Of a stretch of DNA of 33,833 nt, positions 1 to 7,492 are shown piece by piece. The DNA lies in assembly GCA_003599485.1 (NCBI GenBank), contig QZKM01000035.1, positions 1 to 33,833 of the forward strand, read 5' to 3'. A program made the position numbers and the translations under genes. Origin of the DNA: Gammaproteobacteria bacterium. Lineage in GTDB: Bacteria; Pseudomonadota; Gammaproteobacteria; SURF-13. The notes beneath the pieces are model-generated. The model saw only the letters and a list, made by a program, of their open reading frames with translations. It was not told where the DNA came from and searched no databases. Every line of letters begins with the position of its first letter. Within the stretch, counting starts at the first letter, position 1.

Positions 1-237
1 TCCTTTGACATCTTCTTAGGGTTGGTTCAGACGTGTGCTCCTGGAGGCGTACGCGTTAAAGCGCGCCCCCGGGAGGCTGGAAGCACAATGATTGTACCCC
101 TAATTGAAAGCGGGCGGTAGCCGCCACCGGAGAGTCGGCGACAGATCGAGCAAAGGTATTGTTAAAAACTCCCAGGATACTTCTTCTGGAGGCGTTTGCC
201 GGATCAGCAGCTATAGGGGCTCGAAGATTGCGGTACC
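1..237. other. left edge, no recognisable gene
   Basis: I see no convincing coding region here. A plus-strand open frame starting at 159 has no recognisable protein content and overlaps the better supported minus-strand gene beginning downstream. Short GC-rich inverted stretches occur (for example GGCGG..CCGCC near 113-127), but nothing forms a clear terminator. The stretch may be the 3' flank of the secreted-protein pair or a degraded gene. Confidence 0.4.
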
Positions 238-561
238 CTAAAAATCCCCATACGGAAGATTGCCGCGCAGGGCGCAGAGTGTGTCGCGTATTACATACTC
301 ATAGTCTTTCATGGCCAATGGCGGCCCCCACTGGTCGAAATCATCGTACCAGATCGTGGAGGTGCGGCACTGAACGGCGATCCAGACTTCGCCAATATCC
401 ATGTCATCCATCAGGGTGACGACCACGTCATCGGCGGGATCGTAGGTGGTTTTGTCGCGGTGGAAGCCGGAAAAGTCATCGAAAAAAACAAAGTCCTCCG
501 CGCTCGCCGGAGTCATCACGGCAAGGCCCAGAAGAAGGAACATAATCACGGCGCGATACAT
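238..561 (-). CDS. small secreted protein of unknown function (copy B)
   Basis: This encodes 107 residues. The first ~21 form a standard signal peptide (hydrophobic VIMFLLLGLAV, then ASA-E cleavage), so the product should be exported. The mature part is acidic and aromatic (FVFFDDF, IWYDDFDQWGPP) and has two cysteines (VQC and TLC), which could pair in the periplasm. It ends in LPYGDF. An AGGAGA sequence sits 5-6 bases before the ATG. It is a clear paralogue of the gene at 601-933, which lies just upstream in the same orientation, so the two are probably co-transcribed. I recognise no domain or function. Confidence 0.75.
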   Translation of the reverse strand: MYRAVIMFLLLGLAVMTPASAEDFVFFDDFSGFHRDKTTYDPADDVVVTLMDDMDIGEVWIAVQCRTSTIWYDDFDQWGPPLAMKDYEYVIRDTLCALRGNLPYGDF

Positions 562-600
562 GGGCGCTCTCCTGCTCAGTCAATCGAGGACGGGCGGGCT

Positions 601-933
601 CTAAAAATCCCGATACGGAAGACTATTGCGCATGGGGCAGAGCGCATCACGCAACGCGAACTCCCACCCATTCTCCATGACCAATGGCGGACCCCACTGG
701 TTTGTTTTGAAGTCTTCATACCAGACCGTGGACGTACTGCATTGAACGGCAACCCAGCCCACATCAAGAAGGTCATCAACCTTGGCGACGACGACATCGT
801 CGCTGGGATCATAGGTGGCGCCATCCCGGTCAAAAGCGGACCATCCGTCGTCAAATTCAATCCAGTTCTCCGCCCTCACCGTAGTTATCGCGGCAAGGCC
901 AAGGAGAAGAAACGCAATCACGGCGCGATACAT
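601..933 (-). CDS. small secreted protein of unknown function (copy A)
   Basis: This encodes 110 residues from the ATG at 933. A longer frame opens at 972, but I prefer 933 because it begins the signal peptide (MYRAVIAFLLLGLAA), matches the paralogue and follows an AGGGGGTG ribosome-binding site. Shared features with the neighbouring copy are the FDRDxxTYDPxDDVVV segment, VQCxTST(I/V)WY, QWGPPL, a second cysteine and a C-terminal LPYxDF. The arrangement is a tandem duplication that has diverged, with most changes in the middle. The product is probably periplasmic or secreted; its role is unknown. Confidence 0.75.
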   Translation of the reverse strand: MYRAVIAFLLLGLAAITTVRAENWIEFDDGWSAFDRDGATYDPSDDVVVAKVDDLLDVGWVAVQCSTSTVWYEDFKTNQWGPPLVMENGWEFALRDALCPMRNSLPYRDF

Positions 934-1026
934 GGACACCCCCTGTTCCATCATCAATGTGCCGCCCGTCAATCTATCATTTCATGTGCGCCAGCGCAAA
1001 CGGCGCCGCCCAAGCGGAGTGAGGGC

Positions 1027-1058
1027 GGTAGGATGGGTGGAACGCAGTGATACCCCTC
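1027..1058. repeat. dispersed-repeat-like hairpin (GGATGGGT...ATACCCC)
   Basis: An imperfect inverted repeat (GATGGGT / ATACCCC) encloses an AACGCAGTG-type core. From memory, near-identical sequences are scattered between genes in many proteobacteria and give spurious peptides like VGWVERSDTP, which is exactly the peptide encoded here. I therefore call a repeat rather than a gene. The rest of 934-1227 contains no gene that I can support. Confidence 0.5.
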
Positions 1059-1103
1059 ATTCAAACACGCTCACAGAATCCATCGCCGCATCCACGCCTC
1101 CAC

Positions 1104-1139
1104 CACATTCTGTAATGTGTTATTGCAAGACCTGACCCT
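1104..1139. repeat. hairpin plus TTGCAAGACCTGACCC motif
   Basis: A perfect 6-bp stem (CACATT-CTGT-AATGTG, 1104-1119) is followed directly by a TTGCAAGACCTGACCC motif. Read on the minus strand this is GGGTCAGGTCTTGCAA, which I recall as a common intergenic sequence near REP-associated transposase genes. No transposase is present here, so this would be a remnant or a non-autonomous copy. The functional assignment rests on memory. Confidence 0.4.
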
Positions 1140-1227
1140 AGTGCTGTGCTTGGCGCTGCGCGCCGCTCAACGTTTGCTTCACCGGCGCGCGCGATGCTTC
1201 TCGCGCGCGTCCACATGCAAGAAGAAG

Positions 1228-1632
1228 TTATGTGTCACCACGCTTCTTCCAATGGTTGGTTATCCACGGAATGCCAAACCAGACTACGTTCAAAAGAATA
1301 CCAACTGCGACTGGATAAATGAGGTCTCCGAACGATTGAATTTTCATCGCGAAAAAAGGAACTGGAGCGAAAATCAGCAAGGTAGCCATCGCTCTGGGTT
1401 GATTTACGAATTCCGCGAAAAGATCCGAAGACGTTCGGCCGGGCGCCCTCGGATTTGCCCTTGCGGTCTCCGGTGATTGGGTTTCTTCGGACTCTTTTTC
1501 GGTAGGGAGCCCGGTCATCTCCCGGGCCTTGAAATCTTTGGTTTCTGCAACGCGCGCACCCTCCGGAACCTTTGTCTGTCCCGCTCGATCAGGCGAGTCG
1601 TCCAACTCGATTGTGAGGCGCTTTATCGCCAC
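1228..1632 (-). CDS. hypothetical protein with two C-terminal membrane segments
   Basis: This encodes 134 residues from a GTG start. The first ~75 residues are hydrophilic, charged and low in complexity (rich in E, K, P, T and R), probably a disordered cytoplasmic tail. Two hydrophobic segments follow at about 80-98 and 104-124, and the protein ends in a basic tail (HWKKRGDT). The start lies only 4 bases after the stop of the upstream gene (1637-2344), so the two are almost certainly one transcription unit with coupled translation. No family recognised. The composition looks more AT-rich than the core genes to the right. Confidence 0.65.
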   Translation of the reverse strand: MAIKRLTIELDDSPDRAGQTKVPEGARVAETKDFKAREMTGLPTEKESEETQSPETARANPRAPGRTSSDLFAEFVNQPRAMATLLIFAPVPFFAMKIQSFGDLIYPVAVGILLNVVWFGIPWITNHWKKRGDT

Positions 1633-1636
1633 GAAA

Positions 1637-2344
1637 CTAGACCCCTATCGCCGCGGCTAACCTTTCAACCTTCGACCAAGTCAGGTCAACAGCTGCGCGC
1701 AAGAGCTTGGGGATGTCTTCGTGTGTTAATTCGGTTGTACGGTAGAAATCAAGGTCGACGAAAAACCCAGCCTTCTCAAACTGCTTAGACTCGAAACTGA
1801 GGTATCGCCCGACCTCGCCCTTATGGATTGGGCCTCCGCCTACACGGACATCAAAGTCTTGCTCTTGCAGTTCGATGGTGAAGTGAACGTCCTTTTCCTT
1901 TCCGCCGATGACCTCTCTGGCCCTGTCGGTGTAGAAGATTCGGTAAACGTCGCTATTGATTTCATCGAAGGTTTTCTCGCTAGGAAGGAATACCTTTGTC
2001 CGCGCGCCAAACCGTTCCAAGGCGGGTAGTTTGTAGTGTTGATTCTTCTGGATGGTTCGCCAAAATAAGCCAGCACGATCAACAAAAAGATTTCGTGTTT
2101 CGGGGTCGTATACGAAGTATCCAGCGCTTCTGTAACCGGCAAACGCCCCTTCCTTCTGGACCTTGTCTGGCTTGTCGCGAAAAGCGACAACATTCGTATC
2201 GATCTTCCAGTGAGGGAGAAATCCACTTTCCCTGACGTAGTCAGCGACGTACCCACGCACGTCTAGGAAGCTTCCAGAGGGAACATGTCGAACTTCCAGA
2301 ATTTGCTCAGCGAGCATGAGCTTCTCGTCTTGCTTTTTTGCCAT
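1637..2344 (-). CDS. hypothetical soluble protein, first gene of a two-gene unit
   Basis: This encodes 235 residues with no signal peptide or membrane segment, so it is probably cytoplasmic. A GGGAGG ribosome-binding site precedes the ATG. The sequence alternates strands and helices with many aromatic and charged residues (for example AGYFVYDPETRNLFVDRAGLFW). An N-terminal ILEVRHVPSG segment is faintly reminiscent of sporadically distributed families such as TIGR04255, but the resemblance is too weak to assign. It sits 4 bases upstream of a small membrane protein, so a soluble sensor or effector with a membrane partner is one possible reading. That is inference only. Confidence 0.7.
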   Translation of the reverse strand: MAKKQDEKLMLAEQILEVRHVPSGSFLDVRGYVADYVRESGFLPHWKIDTNVVAFRDKPDKVQKEGAFAGYRSAGYFVYDPETRNLFVDRAGLFWRTIQKNQHYKLPALERFGARTKVFLPSEKTFDEINSDVYRIFYTDRAREVIGGKEKDVHFTIELQEQDFDVRVGGGPIHKGEVGRYLSFESKQFEKAGFFVDLDFYRTTELTHEDIPKLLRAAVDLTWSKVERLAAAIGV

Positions 2345-2468
2345 TTCTAGCCTCCCGAGACTACACAGGCAGGGGGTCGCACACTACCGCGCATTTAAGG
2401 GGTCGGAGTGGGGTACCCCAGAGCCCTTCCATGCGCTCAGTTGGGTTAACAGATACAAGTTTCACGAT

Positions 2469-2855
2469 TCACTCAGTTGCCAACCGTGCGGCTATGGGGA
2501 TAACAACATTTCCCTGGTAGGTTCTGTGCTTATCAGTAATCGCATCCGTTATCCCTAAGTCCCAGAAGATGACGCTTGCTGCCAGTTTTTCGCCCTCAAT
2601 TTCGCTTTGAATTGAGCCTGTCGCCTTTCTTCCGTCTGCTGTAGTGCAGTCGTATATCAAGGCATCGTCTGAACGACGAATCATAATATTTGATGCGGGA
2701 ATGTTGGAAGACCACACTCCCCGTTTATTTTTGAAGCTACATTGACCAGCACTGCCATCAGAAAAACTAACCGCTAAAGGTATATTTGGATCGTTGACGA
2801 TAGTGGCACATCCAGTTAGAGCAAGAGTTGCTGTCATTGCGAGCACAAATTTCAT
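2469..2855 (-). CDS. small lipoprotein of unknown function
   Basis: This encodes 128 residues. A type II signal peptide ends in the lipobox LTGC (Cys16), followed by ATIVNDPN, a pattern common at the N-terminus of small Gram-negative lipoproteins. The mature part is a probable beta-rich domain with two further cysteines (QCSF and YDCT). An AGGAGATATATC ribosome-binding site precedes the ATG; the AGGAG can pair with CTCCT just before it, a possible weak translational hairpin. The gene is visibly AT-rich compared with the core genes, which suggests acquisition. Membrane anchoring is well supported; function is unknown. Confidence 0.75.
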   Translation of the reverse strand: MKFVLAMTATLALTGCATIVNDPNIPLAVSFSDGSAGQCSFKNKRGVWSSNIPASNIMIRRSDDALIYDCTTADGRKATGSIQSEIEGEKLAASVIFWDLGITDAITDKHRTYQGNVVIPIAARLATE

Positions 2856-2936
2856 GATATATCTCCTGAAGGAGTCAGTATTTAAGGAATCAGAGCCCTT
2901 TTAGGTAAACGTTGCCCAGTACGCGGTATTTTGTTC

Positions 2937-3464
2937 TTATAATTTGGTCTTCATACCAATCATAGCTGCGATCCCGGCAAGCAGCAAACCCGCCAGCAGC
3001 ATGACTGGGCCGATGGAGGTTTTTAGGACGGTCCAGGCCCATCCCTGATTGAGAGCGACGGCGAGGTAGAGCATGCCGGAGTGCAGCACCGTGCCGAGAA
3101 TAAACAGCCAACTGATGATCTCTTTAAAAAGCGCGGGTATCACCAGCATGCCCAGCAACAAGCCGACGGCGATGTTGAGCAGCGCTTCGAGGTTGCCGTG
3201 CGCATGCGGGCCGCCCTTGATGTCGTTGATGGGTTGCTGGGCTTTGAGCTGTTTGTCGAACGCGAGGATGGCGTCGGTTTGCGCCTGCGCCAACAGGGCA
3301 TCCGGCGTACCGCCCTGCACTTCTTCCAGTTGCGCGACGGCGGTGTTTTTTTCCGTAATGGCCTGCTGCAGCGGGCCAATGTAGTTCAGCACCATGTAAG
3401 GGCCGAGCGTGGCGGTGAGCACCAGGAACAAGAATCCAAACACGATGTTCTTTTTGCCAGGCAT
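2937..3464 (-). CDS. inner-membrane protein of unknown function
   Basis: This encodes 175 residues. One N-terminal hydrophobic segment (about 8-28) leads into a polar stretch of ~60 residues with coiled-coil character (LQQAITEKNTAVAQLEEV), then a GGPHAHGNLEAL motif. Three or four further membrane spans follow (about 92-112, 116-136, 146-168). The GPHAHGNLE segment just before a span is the most distinctive feature. A GAGGAG ribosome-binding site supports the ATG. It lies downstream of dsbC in the same direction, separated by a repeat element. I do not recognise the family. Confidence 0.75.
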   Translation of the reverse strand: MPGKKNIVFGFLFLVLTATLGPYMVLNYIGPLQQAITEKNTAVAQLEEVQGGTPDALLAQAQTDAILAFDKQLKAQQPINDIKGGPHAHGNLEALLNIAVGLLLGMLVIPALFKEIISWLFILGTVLHSGMLYLAVALNQGWAWTVLKTSIGPVMLLAGLLLAGIAAMIGMKTKL

Positions 3465-3497
3465 GTTTGCTCTCCTCTGCTTTTGGATGATTAATGC

Positions 3498-3523
3498 TGG
3501 ATTCCCGCGTCCGCGGGAACGAC
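3498..3523 (+). repeat. dRS3-like 26-bp palindromic repeat, copy 1
   Basis: TGGATTCCCGC-n-GCGGGAACGAC. This has the ATTCCC-n8-GGGAA(T/C) form known from dRS3-type repeats of Neisseria and seen between genes in many beta- and gammaproteobacteria. Two more copies occur at 6646-6671 and 6690-6715. Confidence 0.75.
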
Positions 3524-3540
3524 GGCGCTATTATATATAG

Positions 3541-4284
3541 TCAGCCGTTACGTTTGCGCTCCTCAAGTGTTTCAACCAGGCGCTCCACGGAGTCGTAGCC
3601 CGGTATCAGGCTGCCGTCTTCCAGTATGAACGCGGGGGTGCCGCGTATTCCCAACTCTCTTACCGCTTGCAGGTGTTGCTTGACGGGGTTGTCGCACGGT
3701 TTGGCGCGCACCTCCTCGCCGGCCTTGGCGCGGGTAATCGCTTTTTTGCGGTCCTTGGAGCACCACACTGAAACGGCCTTGACATAGGATTCAGAATCCA
3801 GCCCCGCGCGCGGATAGGCGGCGTAGCGCACCTTGACGCCTTGCCGGTTGATCTTCGCCATATCGGCGTGCATGCGTTGGCACACCGTGCAGTCAATATC
3901 GGTAAACACCGTCACGGTGTATTTCGCCTGTCTGGGTGAAAACACGATCATGTCTTCTTCCGCAAGGGAGGCGATGACTTTGAGGCGCGCCTCGGAGCGT
4001 GTCCGTTCGCTCAGGTTGGTTTCGGTCTTGAGATCAATCAGGTCGCCCTGAAACAGGTAGCGCCCGTCCTTGTTGAGATAAACCACCACCGTACCGTAGC
4101 TCGCCTCGTAGATGCCGGGCACGGCCGTGGCCTTAAGTCCGTCCGGCTCCTGACCGGGAACCAGTTGCCGGAGCATGTCCCGCACCGCCGCGAGTTCGTC
4201 CTGGGCGGCGGGAAGCGGCGCGCTCAGACTGAGTGCGCCGAGCAGCATGAAAACGGTTTTTAAATTGACAGTCCTCGTTACCAC
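3541..4284 (-). CDS. dsbC: periplasmic disulfide isomerase DsbC family, CTVC active site
   Basis: DsbC is a periplasmic homodimeric thiol:disulfide isomerase kept reduced by DsbD. An N-terminal dimerisation domain (about 25-90) precedes a thioredoxin fold with FTDIDCTVCQRMH (Cys132 and Cys135), the cis-Pro loop GTP and the second cysteine pair (VWCSKD and KPCDNP) typical of DsbC. The active site is CTVC rather than the usual CGYC. The frame stays open to 4377, into yajQ, but I choose the GTG at 4284. It follows GAGG by ~8 bases and gives a normal signal peptide (basic RTVNLK, then VFMLLGALSLSAPLPAA). It starts 13 bases after the yajQ stop and keeps the common xerD-dsbC association. Confidence 0.9.
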   Translation of the reverse strand: MVTRTVNLKTVFMLLGALSLSAPLPAAQDELAAVRDMLRQLVPGQEPDGLKATAVPGIYEASYGTVVVYLNKDGRYLFQGDLIDLKTETNLSERTRSEARLKVIASLAEEDMIVFSPRQAKYTVTVFTDIDCTVCQRMHADMAKINRQGVKVRYAAYPRAGLDSESYVKAVSVWCSKDRKKAITRAKAGEEVRAKPCDNPVKQHLQAVRELGIRGTPAFILEDGSLIPGYDSVERLVETLEERKRNG

Positions 4285-4297
4285 AAGCTGCACCTCA

Positions 4298-4780
4298 CTA
4301 ATCCCTGAAATTGATATATTGCAACGGTAGCCCCAACGGGGTCTTGCGCAGCAGCGCAATCGCCTCCTGAAGGTCATCGCGCTTTTTGCCGCTCACGCGC
4401 ACCTGGTTGCCCTGGATCGCCGCCTGCACCTTTAGACCGGAATCCTTGATAAGTTTCACAATCTTTTTCGCGGTTTCGGTTTCTATCCCCTCTTTCAGGA
4501 TGATTTTCTGCTGCGCCTTGCCGCCGCTCAGCACGGGCGCATCCGCCTTCAGGCTTTGCACGTCCACGCCGCGCTTGGCGAGCTTGCCGTGCAGGATGTC
4601 GAGCACCTGTTTGAGTTGAAATTCGGTGTCGCCGTGCAGGGTCAGGGCGTTTTCCTGCTGCTCGATGCGCGCGGCCGTGCCTTTGAAGTCAAAGCGCGTG
4701 GCGATCTCGCGGCTGGCCTGATCCACCGCGTTGGCGAACTCGTGTTTGTTGACTTCCGAAACCACGTCGAATGAGGGCAT
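4298..4780 (-). CDS. yajQ: YajQ family nucleotide-binding protein
   Basis: This encodes 160 residues, the usual YajQ length. It begins [10 protein letters not shown] and contains [12 protein letters not shown] and [12 protein letters not shown], hallmarks of the UPF0234/YajQ fold of two ferredoxin-like domains. Members bind nucleic acid or nucleotides; some bind cyclic di-GMP in plant pathogens. The start is set by GGAGGAGG about 6 bases before the ATG at 4780; the open frame runs on upstream only because it shadows xerD. It lies between xerD and dsbC, which are adjacent in E. coli and Pseudomonas. Confidence 0.95.
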   Translation of the reverse strand: MPSFDVVSEVNKHEFANAVDQASREIATRFDFKGTAARIEQQENALTLHGDTEFQLKQVLDILHGKLAKRGVDVQSLKADAPVLSGGKAQQKIILKEGIETETAKKIVKLIKDSGLKVQAAIQGNQVRVSGKKRDDLQEAIALLRKTPLGLPLQYINFRD

Positions 4781-4812
4781 GTTTTCCTCCTCCAAACAGC
4801 TATCATAGCATT

Positions 4813-5748
4813 TCACCCGCGCGGGTGATGTTGGGCGTGCAATTCCTTGAGGCGCGCGCGCGCGACGTGGGTGTAAATTTGCGTGGTGGAGAGATCGCTG
4901 TGCCCCAGCAGCAGTTGCACCACGCGCAGGTCGGCGCCGTGATTGAGCAGATGGGTGGCGAAGGCGTGGCGCACGGTGTGCGGCGACAGGGGCTTTTCGA
5001 TACTCGCCTTGCACGCGTAGTGCTTGATGCGGTGCCAGAACGCCTGCCGCGTGAGCGGCTGTCCGGCGCGGCCGGGGAATATCAGCGCGCTGACCGCGCG
5101 TTCCACCAGTTGCGGGCGCGCCTGGCCGAGATACTTTTCCAGCCAATGGATCGCCTCCGCGCCCAGCGGCACCAGGCGTTCCTTGTCGCCCTTGCCGGTG
5201 ACGCGCAGCACGCCCTGACGCAGATTGACTTGGGAAAGTTGCAGCTTGACCAACTCCGACACCCGCAGGCCGCAGGCATACAGCACTTCCAGCATGGCGC
5301 GGTCGCGCAGGCCGAGCGGCTCGTTTACATCGGGCGCGGCAAGCAGGCTTTCGACTTCGCGCTCGGTCAGAAACTTGGGCAGCGGCCTCCCCAGCCTGGG
5401 TGCGGATACTTGGGTGGTGGGATCGGCGTTCAGGAGTCCCTGGCGCACGCGGTGCCGGTAAAAACGTTTCAGGCTGGATAGCAGGCGCGCCGTGGTGCGC
5501 GGGCTGTTCTCCGCCGCGCGCGCGCCGAGATAGGCCAGAATATCCGCCCGCTGCGCGCGCAACAGGGCGGACTCCGCCGTGGCGCGCTGCGCGGCCAGCC
5601 AGCGCGCAAAATGGCTCAGGTCGGAACGGTAGGCGGACAGGGTGTTGCGGCTCAGGCCGCGCTCCATCCACAGCGCGTCGAGAAACGCCTCGATCTCGGC
5701 CTGGTCGGCCTCAGAAACGATGGCTGCCGTTGGATTCACGCCGCTCAT
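4813..5748 (-). CDS. xerD: site-specific tyrosine recombinase XerD
   Basis: XerD acts with XerC at dif to resolve chromosome dimers at division. It has 311 residues. The N-terminal SAM-like DNA-binding domain (about 15-105) contains [15 protein letters not shown]. The catalytic domain has all six expected residues: Arg162 (ACGLRVSE), Lys186 (GKGDKER), His257 and Arg260 ([12 protein letters not shown]), His283 ([11 protein letters not shown]) and nucleophile Tyr292. The C-terminus ([12 protein letters not shown]) is the XerD type, so this is a housekeeping recombinase and not a phage integrase. Its start overlaps the end of ogt by 38 bases, implying coupled expression. Confidence 0.96.
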   Translation of the reverse strand: MSGVNPTAAIVSEADQAEIEAFLDALWMERGLSRNTLSAYRSDLSHFARWLAAQRATAESALLRAQRADILAYLGARAAENSPRTTARLLSSLKRFYRHRVRQGLLNADPTTQVSAPRLGRPLPKFLTEREVESLLAAPDVNEPLGLRDRAMLEVLYACGLRVSELVKLQLSQVNLRQGVLRVTGKGDKERLVPLGAEAIHWLEKYLGQARPQLVERAVSALIFPGRAGQPLTRQAFWHRIKHYACKASIEKPLSPHTVRHAFATHLLNHGADLRVVQLLLGHSDLSTTQIYTHVARARLKELHAQHHPRG

Positions 5749-6220
5749 GTTCCAGCAAGCGGCGCTTTAAGGCAAGCGCGGCGCCGCCGGTTTTGCCGGA
5801 ATAGCCGCCGAGGCCGGAGGCCGACACCACGCGGTGGCACGGGATAATGATGGGAATGGGATTGGCGCGGCAGGCGTTGCCCACGGCGCGGGCGCTGGTG
5901 TGTAAACGCCTGGCCAGGGCGCCGTAGGTGAGAGTCTGCCCCGCTGTGGAGTGAAGCAGCGCGCGCCACACGCGCTGTTGAAACGGCGTACCCTGTGGGG
6001 CGAGCGGCAGTGTAAAGGGTCTGCCGGGCCGGGAGAAATAGGCTTGCAGTTGACGCGCCACGCGCCGGGCCAGCGCGTCGCGCGGCGCAAGACTGGCGCT
6101 GCGGCTGGGGAGAAAATCCAGCGCGCTGAGCGCGCCATTCTCGACGCGCACACCCAGTTTGCGCGAGCGTCCCGCGAGGGACATCGCCATCACGGCCTGG
6201 TAATTACTCCGCTCCGGCAT
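5711..6220 (-). CDS. ogt: O6-methylguanine-DNA methyltransferase (Ogt/MGMT type)
   Basis: This suicide repair enzyme moves a methyl group from O6-methylguanine to its own cysteine. It has 169 residues. The active-site motif is IIIPCHRVV (Cys128); the helix-turn-helix (about 92-120) includes TYGALARRLHTSARAVGNACRANP, with the Arg finger and the Asn hinge in place. The N-terminal domain is short and degenerate, as in Ogt, and there is no Ada zinc domain. It lies 16 bases after rplS and overlaps xerD, so it is probably part of the ribosomal-protein transcript. Confidence 0.92.
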   Translation of the reverse strand: MPERSNYQAVMAMSLAGRSRKLGVRVENGALSALDFLPSRSASLAPRDALARRVARQLQAYFSRPGRPFTLPLAPQGTPFQQRVWRALLHSTAGQTLTYGALARRLHTSARAVGNACRANPIPIIIPCHRVVSASGLGGYSGKTGGAALALKRRLLEHERRESNGSHRF

Positions 6221-6236
6221 TTAAGGAGGCGCTGGC

Positions 6237-6605
6237 TTACTCCGCCGCTTCCTCACGGGCGGTCAACTTCTCCTTGATGCGCGCTTCCTTGCCTTGCAGT
6301 TCGCGCAGGTAATAAAGCTTGCCGCGCCGCACGTCGCCGCGCCGCTTGAGCTTGATCTCATGCAGGCTGGGGCTGTGGGTCTGGAACACGCGCTCCACGC
6401 CCTCGCCATGCGACATCTTGCGCACGGTAAAGGAGGAATTCAGGCCGCGGTTGCTCTTGGCGATCACGACGCCCTCATAGGCCTGCAAGCGCTCGCGGTT
6501 GCCCTCTTTCACCTTGATCTGCACCACGACGGTGTCGCCGGGCGAGAACGCCGGTATTTTGCGCGTCATCTGCTCGGCTTCGAGTTGCTGGATAATGTTG
6601 TTCAT
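6237..6605 (-). CDS. rplS: 50S ribosomal protein L19
   Basis: L19 sits at the 30S-50S interface. The product has 122 residues, starting [13 protein letters not shown] and carrying the conserved [36 protein letters not shown] and [15 protein letters not shown] segments. The C-terminus has a short acidic extension (AREEAAE). AGGAGC lies 6 bases before the ATG. It belongs to the rpsP-rimM-trmD-rplS cluster, but 144 bases with two inverted repeats separate it from trmD. Confidence 0.98.
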   Translation of the reverse strand: MNNIIQQLEAEQMTRKIPAFSPGDTVVVQIKVKEGNRERLQAYEGVVIAKSNRGLNSSFTVRKMSHGEGVERVFQTHSPSLHEIKLKRRGDVRRGKLYYLRELQGKEARIKEKLTAREEAAE

Positions 6606-6645
6606 ACGTTGCTCCTGACTGGTCCTGAATAAAATTTAAATCCAT

Positions 6646-6671
6646 GTCGTTCCCGCGCAAGCGGGAACCCA
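6646..6671 (-). repeat. dRS3-like 26-bp palindromic repeat, copy 2
   Basis: The minus strand reads TGGGTTCCCGC-n-GCGGGAACGAC, an inverted copy of the repeats at 3498 and 6690. It pairs with copy 3 to make an inverted arrangement in the trmD-rplS gap, so the mRNA could fold into one large or two small hairpins. Confidence 0.75.
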
Positions 6672-6689
6672 AGAGAATCAGCATAGCAC

Positions 6690-6715
6690 TGGATTCCCGC
6701 CTGCGCGGGAATGAC
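6690..6715 (+). repeat. dRS3-like 26-bp palindromic repeat, copy 3
   Basis: TGGATTCCCGC-CTGC-GCGGGAATGAC: the best match here to the ATTCCC-n8-GGGAAT consensus. It lies 18 bases from the inverted copy 2 and within the trmD-rplS intergenic region, where it could modulate read-through or mRNA stability. Confidence 0.8.
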
Positions 6716-6749
6716 GAAAAAGAGCATTTAGTCAGCGCTTTATCAAAAG

Positions 6750-7490
6750 CTACTGCTTATATTCTTCAATAAATTCGTCCAGTAATGCCTGCTGTTCCTG
6801 CGTCAGCACCATGCCTGCCAGCAGGTCGGGGCGGCGCAGCCAGGTGCGGCCCAGCGCCTGCTTCCTGCGCCAGCGCGCGATGGCCTGATGATCGCCCGAC
6901 AGCAGCACCTCCGGCACGCTCAGCCCGTCAGTCTGTTCCGGGCGCGTGTAATGCGGGTAATCGAGCAGGCCGTCCATGAACGAATCCTGCGCCGCCGAGT
7001 CCTCGTGCCCCAGCACCCCGGGCAGTAAACGGATCACGGCGTCCATCACCACCAGCGCCGCCAGCTCGCCGCCCGACAGCACGTAATCGCCGATCGAGCA
7101 CTCCTCATCCACCTCGGTGGCGATCAAACGCTCATCCACGCCTTCATAGCGCCCGGCGACCAGCAGCAGGCTCTCATAACCGGCCAGCCGCCGCATGCCC
7201 GCCTGCGTGAGCCGCTCGCCCTGCGGCGAGAGATACACCACGCGCGGCTTGCCGCTCATCGCCTCGCGCGCCGCTTGAATCGCATCGCGCAGCGGCTGCA
7301 CCTGCATCACCATGCCGGGGCCGCCGCCGTAGGGCCGGTCATCCACGTTGCCGTGCGGGCTGTGCGTGTAATCGCGCGGATTCCACAGGCTCACCCTGAC
7401 CCGCCCGTCGCGCACCGCGCGGCCCGTTACACCGTACCCGCCGAACGCGGCAATCATGTCCGGAAACAGCGTTATAACGCCGATTTCCAC
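6750..7490 (-). CDS. trmD: tRNA (guanine37-N1)-methyltransferase TrmD
   Basis: TrmD methylates G37 of tRNAs reading CUN, CCN and CGG codons, preventing +1 frameshifts; it is a homodimeric SPOUT enzyme. It has 246 residues. Visible motifs are VITLFPDM at the N-terminus, [26 protein letters not shown] (catalytic Asp region), [11 protein letters not shown] and the trefoil-knot SAM loop [16 protein letters not shown]. The C-terminal RRPDLL segment is standard. It starts 2 bases after the rimM stop. Confidence 0.98.
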   Translation of the reverse strand: MEIGVITLFPDMIAAFGGYGVTGRAVRDGRVRVSLWNPRDYTHSPHGNVDDRPYGGGPGMVMQVQPLRDAIQAAREAMSGKPRVVYLSPQGERLTQAGMRRLAGYESLLLVAGRYEGVDERLIATEVDEECSIGDYVLSGGELAALVVMDAVIRLLPGVLGHEDSAAQDSFMDGLLDYPHYTRPEQTDGLSVPEVLLSGDHQAIARWRRKQALGRTWLRRPDLLAGMVLTQEQQALLDEFIEEYKQ

Positions 7491-7492
7491 CG

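Noticed and set aside
4298-5671. 457-residue fusion of an N-terminal extension to YajQ
   Set aside because: The extension is just xerD read in another frame; YajQ has a strong ribosome-binding site and the normal start at 4780.
4813-5748. Possible phage or island integrase
   Set aside because: The C-terminus, length and neighbourhood are those of housekeeping XerD; no att-like direct repeats or phage genes are nearby.
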